Source: Paenibacillus peoriae
GTDB taxonomy: Bacteria > Bacillota > Bacilli > Paenibacillales > Paenibacillaceae
Direction: 5' to 3'
DNA length: 64,000 nt
NCBI RefSeq assembly: GCF_022531965.1
Contig: NZ_CP092831.1
Location: 3,295,001-3,359,000 of the forward strand
Part shown: positions 62,228-64,000 of the stretch, piece by piece
Layout: each line of letters opens with the position of its first letter
Position numbering within the stretch: position 1 is the stretch's first letter
Program-made: the position numbers and the translations under genes
Notes under the pieces: generated by a model
Database searches by the model: none
What the model was told of the DNA's origin: nothing
What the model saw: the letters and a program-made list of their open reading frames with translations, nothing else

Positions 62228-63090
62228 TCTTTCACCCGTGTCAGCGTATTGTCACTCCAGAGAAGCGGCTTTACTCGTCGGTCAAGCAGCCCCAGTTCAT
62301 GCGCATACTGAAAGTAAAGCTCTAAACCTTGTTGTTGCTTCTCTCCAAAATCATAACACAGATTAGTAAAGTAACGCTCCCAATAATCTCGCAGACCTCC
62401 AATTTCCTCGCATGCTTCAGAAATAACAGACGTCAAGTCCGACAGACTACGCTGCTTGCTTGCACGGAACGCACTCGCAGTTTCAGCCACCGCTGCGGGA
62501 TTTTGAGCAGCAACAGCACGTCGTACTGCCCATACAGCAAAAGTCATACTGTAGCCCGTCCAGCGCTTCCACTCTTCTCCGAGGTCCGTAACATACAGAC
62601 CTTCGTTTCGCCAAGATGCCTTAATCGCGTGATCTCCAATCAGTAGCCCCGCATCTGCCTGTTCCAGCATCAAGTCAAGATCCGGTTCACAGTCAAAATA
62701 GGAAGGCTGACCTTCCCATGCCTTTTGCATCAAAATTTTCAACAAATTCACGGATGTAGCAGAGGTATTTGTTAGTGCAATGGTTCCGTTTTTGATTTCG
62801 TCCAGCGGCTTGCGTGAAAATAGTAAAATGGATTGCACAGGACCATCTGCACTGACGGATAAATCCGGCAACAGTAGCATTTCCTCAGCACCGGATGCAT
62901 ACGCAAAGGAGGACATCGCACTGATATCCAAACTCCCATTCAACATACCTTGATTCAATTCAGCCGGAACTTTAGAAACCATCTCCGCCGAATGGAGAAG
63001 CTCAGAAGGATTAAAATAATGAAAAATAGGCCAAGCATTTGTATATTTAATTTTTCCGATTGTGATTGTCTTGGTGTCCGGTGTCGGCAT
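62224..63090 (-). CDS. mqnA: Chorismate dehydratase of the futalosine pathway
   Basis: 288 residues. MqnA/MqnD fold (periplasmic-binding-like): KIKYTNAWPIFHYFNPSELL near 12, DISAMSSFAYASGAEEMLLL near 55, SVSADGPVQSILLFSRKPLD, LTNTSATSVNLLKILMQKAW and ADAGLLIGDHAIKASWRN near 151. Converts chorismate to 3-enolpyruvylbenzoate (3-[(1-carboxyvinyl)oxy]benzoate), first step of the futalosine route to menaquinone. GGGGGGA precedes the ATG. It overlaps ubiX by 44 bp and hepT by 4 bp. Confidence 0.9.
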   Translation of the reverse strand: MPTPDTKTITIGKIKYTNAWPIFHYFNPSELLHSAEMVSKVPAELNQGMLNGSLDISAMSSFAYASGAEEMLLLPDLSVSADGPVQSILLFSRKPLDEIKNGTIALTNTSATSVNLLKILMQKAWEGQPSYFDCEPDLDLMLEQADAGLLIGDHAIKASWRNEGLYVTDLGEEWKRWTGYSMTFAVWAVRRAVAAQNPAAVAETASAFRASKQRSLSDLTSVISEACEEIGGLRDYWERYFTNLCYDFGEKQQQGLELYFQYAHELGLLDRRVKPLLWSDNTLTRVKE

Positions 63091-63706
63091 CGGAATCCCC
63101 CCATCTCGTAAACAGTTGATGTTCTATACGCAAGCTGTCCAATACTTTGCCTACGAGGAACAGCACAATATCATCCAGCGTCTTCGGATGAAAGTAAAAA
63201 GCCGGCATGGCCGGAATCATTTTGACGCCAAGTCTCGCAAGCTTAAGCATGTTTTCCAAATGAATGGCATGTAGAGGCGTCTCACGAGGTACAAGGATCA
63301 GCGGACGACCTTCCTTCATCATCACGTCCGCTGCCCTCGCCATGAGATTGTCGGACGAACCGTGTGCTACTGCTGACAACGTCCCCATCGAGCATGGCAT
63401 GATAATCATCGCATCCACCAAATAAGAGCCGCTCGCAATCGAAGCTCCAATATCTGTGAACGGATGGTATACAAGAGAACCGGGACGGCCTCCGAATTGT
63501 TCATTCAAAGCCCCTTCCCGGTCAGTTACATTCCAGCCCAACTCCTCTTTCAACACCCGCCAGCCAGCATTAGACACGATCAGGTGAACTGTGTATTGCA
63601 AGTCCAGCAGAGTCTCTACCAGTCGCACACCATAAATGCTTCCGCTCGCGCCTGTAATGCCAATAACGATTCGTTTGCCTTGATGTTCGCTCACCTGATT
63701 ATTCAT
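63047..63706 (-). CDS. ubiX: Flavin prenyltransferase
   Basis: 219 residues. RIVIGITGASGSIYGVRLVE near 12 with the flavin-site GASGS, PCSMGTLSAVAHGSSDNLMA near 104, RAADVMMKEGRPLILVPRET near 125, and HLENMLKLARLGVKMIPAMP near 150. Makes prenylated FMN, the cofactor of UbiD-type decarboxylases; in futalosine-type organisms it supports the late decarboxylation of the naphthoate. Start is 5 bp after the ubiA-family stop, and its end overlaps mqnA. Confidence 0.92.
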   Translation of the reverse strand: MNNQVSEHQGKRIVIGITGASGSIYGVRLVETLLDLQYTVHLIVSNAGWRVLKEELGWNVTDREGALNEQFGGRPGSLVYHPFTDIGASIASGSYLVDAMIIMPCSMGTLSAVAHGSSDNLMARAADVMMKEGRPLILVPRETPLHAIHLENMLKLARLGVKMIPAMPAFYFHPKTLDDIVLFLVGKVLDSLRIEHQLFTRWGDSDADTGHQDNHNRKN

Positions 63707-63711
63707 TAGTA

Positions 63712-64000
63712 TTAACGCACCACCAAATCAATCAGTGTAAAGGCAAATACGACAGTGCTAAGTACACCGTTCATAGTAAAGAATGCCGTCTGCAAACGAC
63801 TCAAATCTTTTGGAGATACGATATAGTGCTCATAAAATAAAATAATGTACGAAATAATCATGCCCGCCAGATACCACCAGCTTAAATCTGCAATAAAGAA
63901 CAGTACAATAAATCCGATCGCCGTAATGACGTGAAATGCCCGAGCGATGTTCAATGCACCTGCTACACCAAAACGGGCAGGAATAGAATAAACTCCTTCG
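63712..64000 (-). CDS. UbiA-family prenyltransferase, C-terminal part
   Basis: Reading frame open to the window edge (first full codon 63999), giving 95 residues of the C-terminus. GVYSIPARFGVAGALNIAR near the edge is the second aspartate-motif-flanking region of UbiA proteins, followed by three membrane helices (HVITAIGFIVLFFIADLSWW, YLAGMIISYIILFYEHYIV, VLSTVVFAFTLIDLVV). Next to mqnA and ubiX it is probably the prenyltransferase of the futalosine route (MqnP type). Truncated by the window, not by mutation. Confidence 0.85.
   Translation of the reverse strand, partial: EGVYSIPARFGVAGALNIARAFHVITAIGFIVLFFIADLSWWYLAGMIISYIILFYEHYIVSPKDLSRLQTAFFTMNGVLSTVVFAFTLIDLVVR

Noticed and set aside
1..64000. 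CRISPR arrays, rRNA, tRNA genes and complete insertion sequences
   Set aside because: No regularly spaced direct repeats, no rRNA or tRNA-like stretches and no transposase motifs were seen.

Overview
The window looks like the chromosome of a Paenibacillus of the P. polymyxa type. Three blocks keep the Bacillus subtilis gene order: mazG-dapB-mgsA-bshB1-bshA-cca-birA-panBCD-dinG, ypmB/asnS/dnaD, and cheR-aroC-aroB-aroH-trpEDCFBA-hisC-tyrA. They are interleaved with genes not found at those places in Bacillus (rex, an MTA/SAH or aminofutalosine deaminase, an FtsH-like protease, ackA, and mqnA/ubiX/ubiA of a futalosine-type menaquinone route). Assignment to genus is inference from this gene content. 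No rRNA, tRNA, CRISPR array or complete insertion sequence was seen.

Region 1 (1-13300): a LysR regulator; a candidate 46-residue small protein; two membrane/soluble proteins sharing a repeated beta-type domain; an HTH-TPR regulator; an omega-amidase (mtnU) divergent from mtnE. Next comes a proline T-box leader driving proB-proA-proC-mtnW-mtnX-mtnB up to a clear terminator. Proline synthesis and methionine salvage are thus fused in one apparent transcript, with mtnE just upstream.

Region 2 (13280-24840, all minus strand): a flavin reductase-like protein; an ECF sigma/anti-sigma operon with two membrane proteins, whose sigma gene seems to start with ATT; asnS-dnaD; a hydroxyacyl-CoA dehydrogenase overlapping ackA; and a short FtsH-like protease translationally coupled to a single-pass membrane protein.

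Region 3 (24840-45300, minus strand except a YitT protein): mtaD-like deaminase, rex, dinG, pantothenate genes panBCD, birA, cca, bacillithiol genes bshA/bshB1, mgsA, dapB, TPR proteins, MazG, YpjA/YpjB, an IDEAL-domain protein, a gamma-carbonic-anhydrase-like protein, a large unknown protein and a histidine phosphatase.

Region 4 (45300-48140): a second ECF sigma/anti-sigma pair, then an intergenic stretch with a consensus sigma-A promoter carrying cre-like CcpA boxes and producing an apparent small RNA of about 90 nt. It is followed by an AT-rich methyltransferase gene and a dispersed repeat also found near 24.1 kb.

Region 5 (48137-64000, minus strand): the aromatic supra-operon. It contains tyrA, hisC and trpABFCDE preceded by a leader with eleven NAG triplets typical of TRAP binding and an intrinsic terminator. 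Then come aroH, aroB, aroC, cheR, ndk, hepT, mqnA, ubiX and a ubiA-family gene cut by the window edge. Chorismate made by AroC is used by AroH, TrpE and MqnA, so the menaquinone branch sits beside the chorismate genes.
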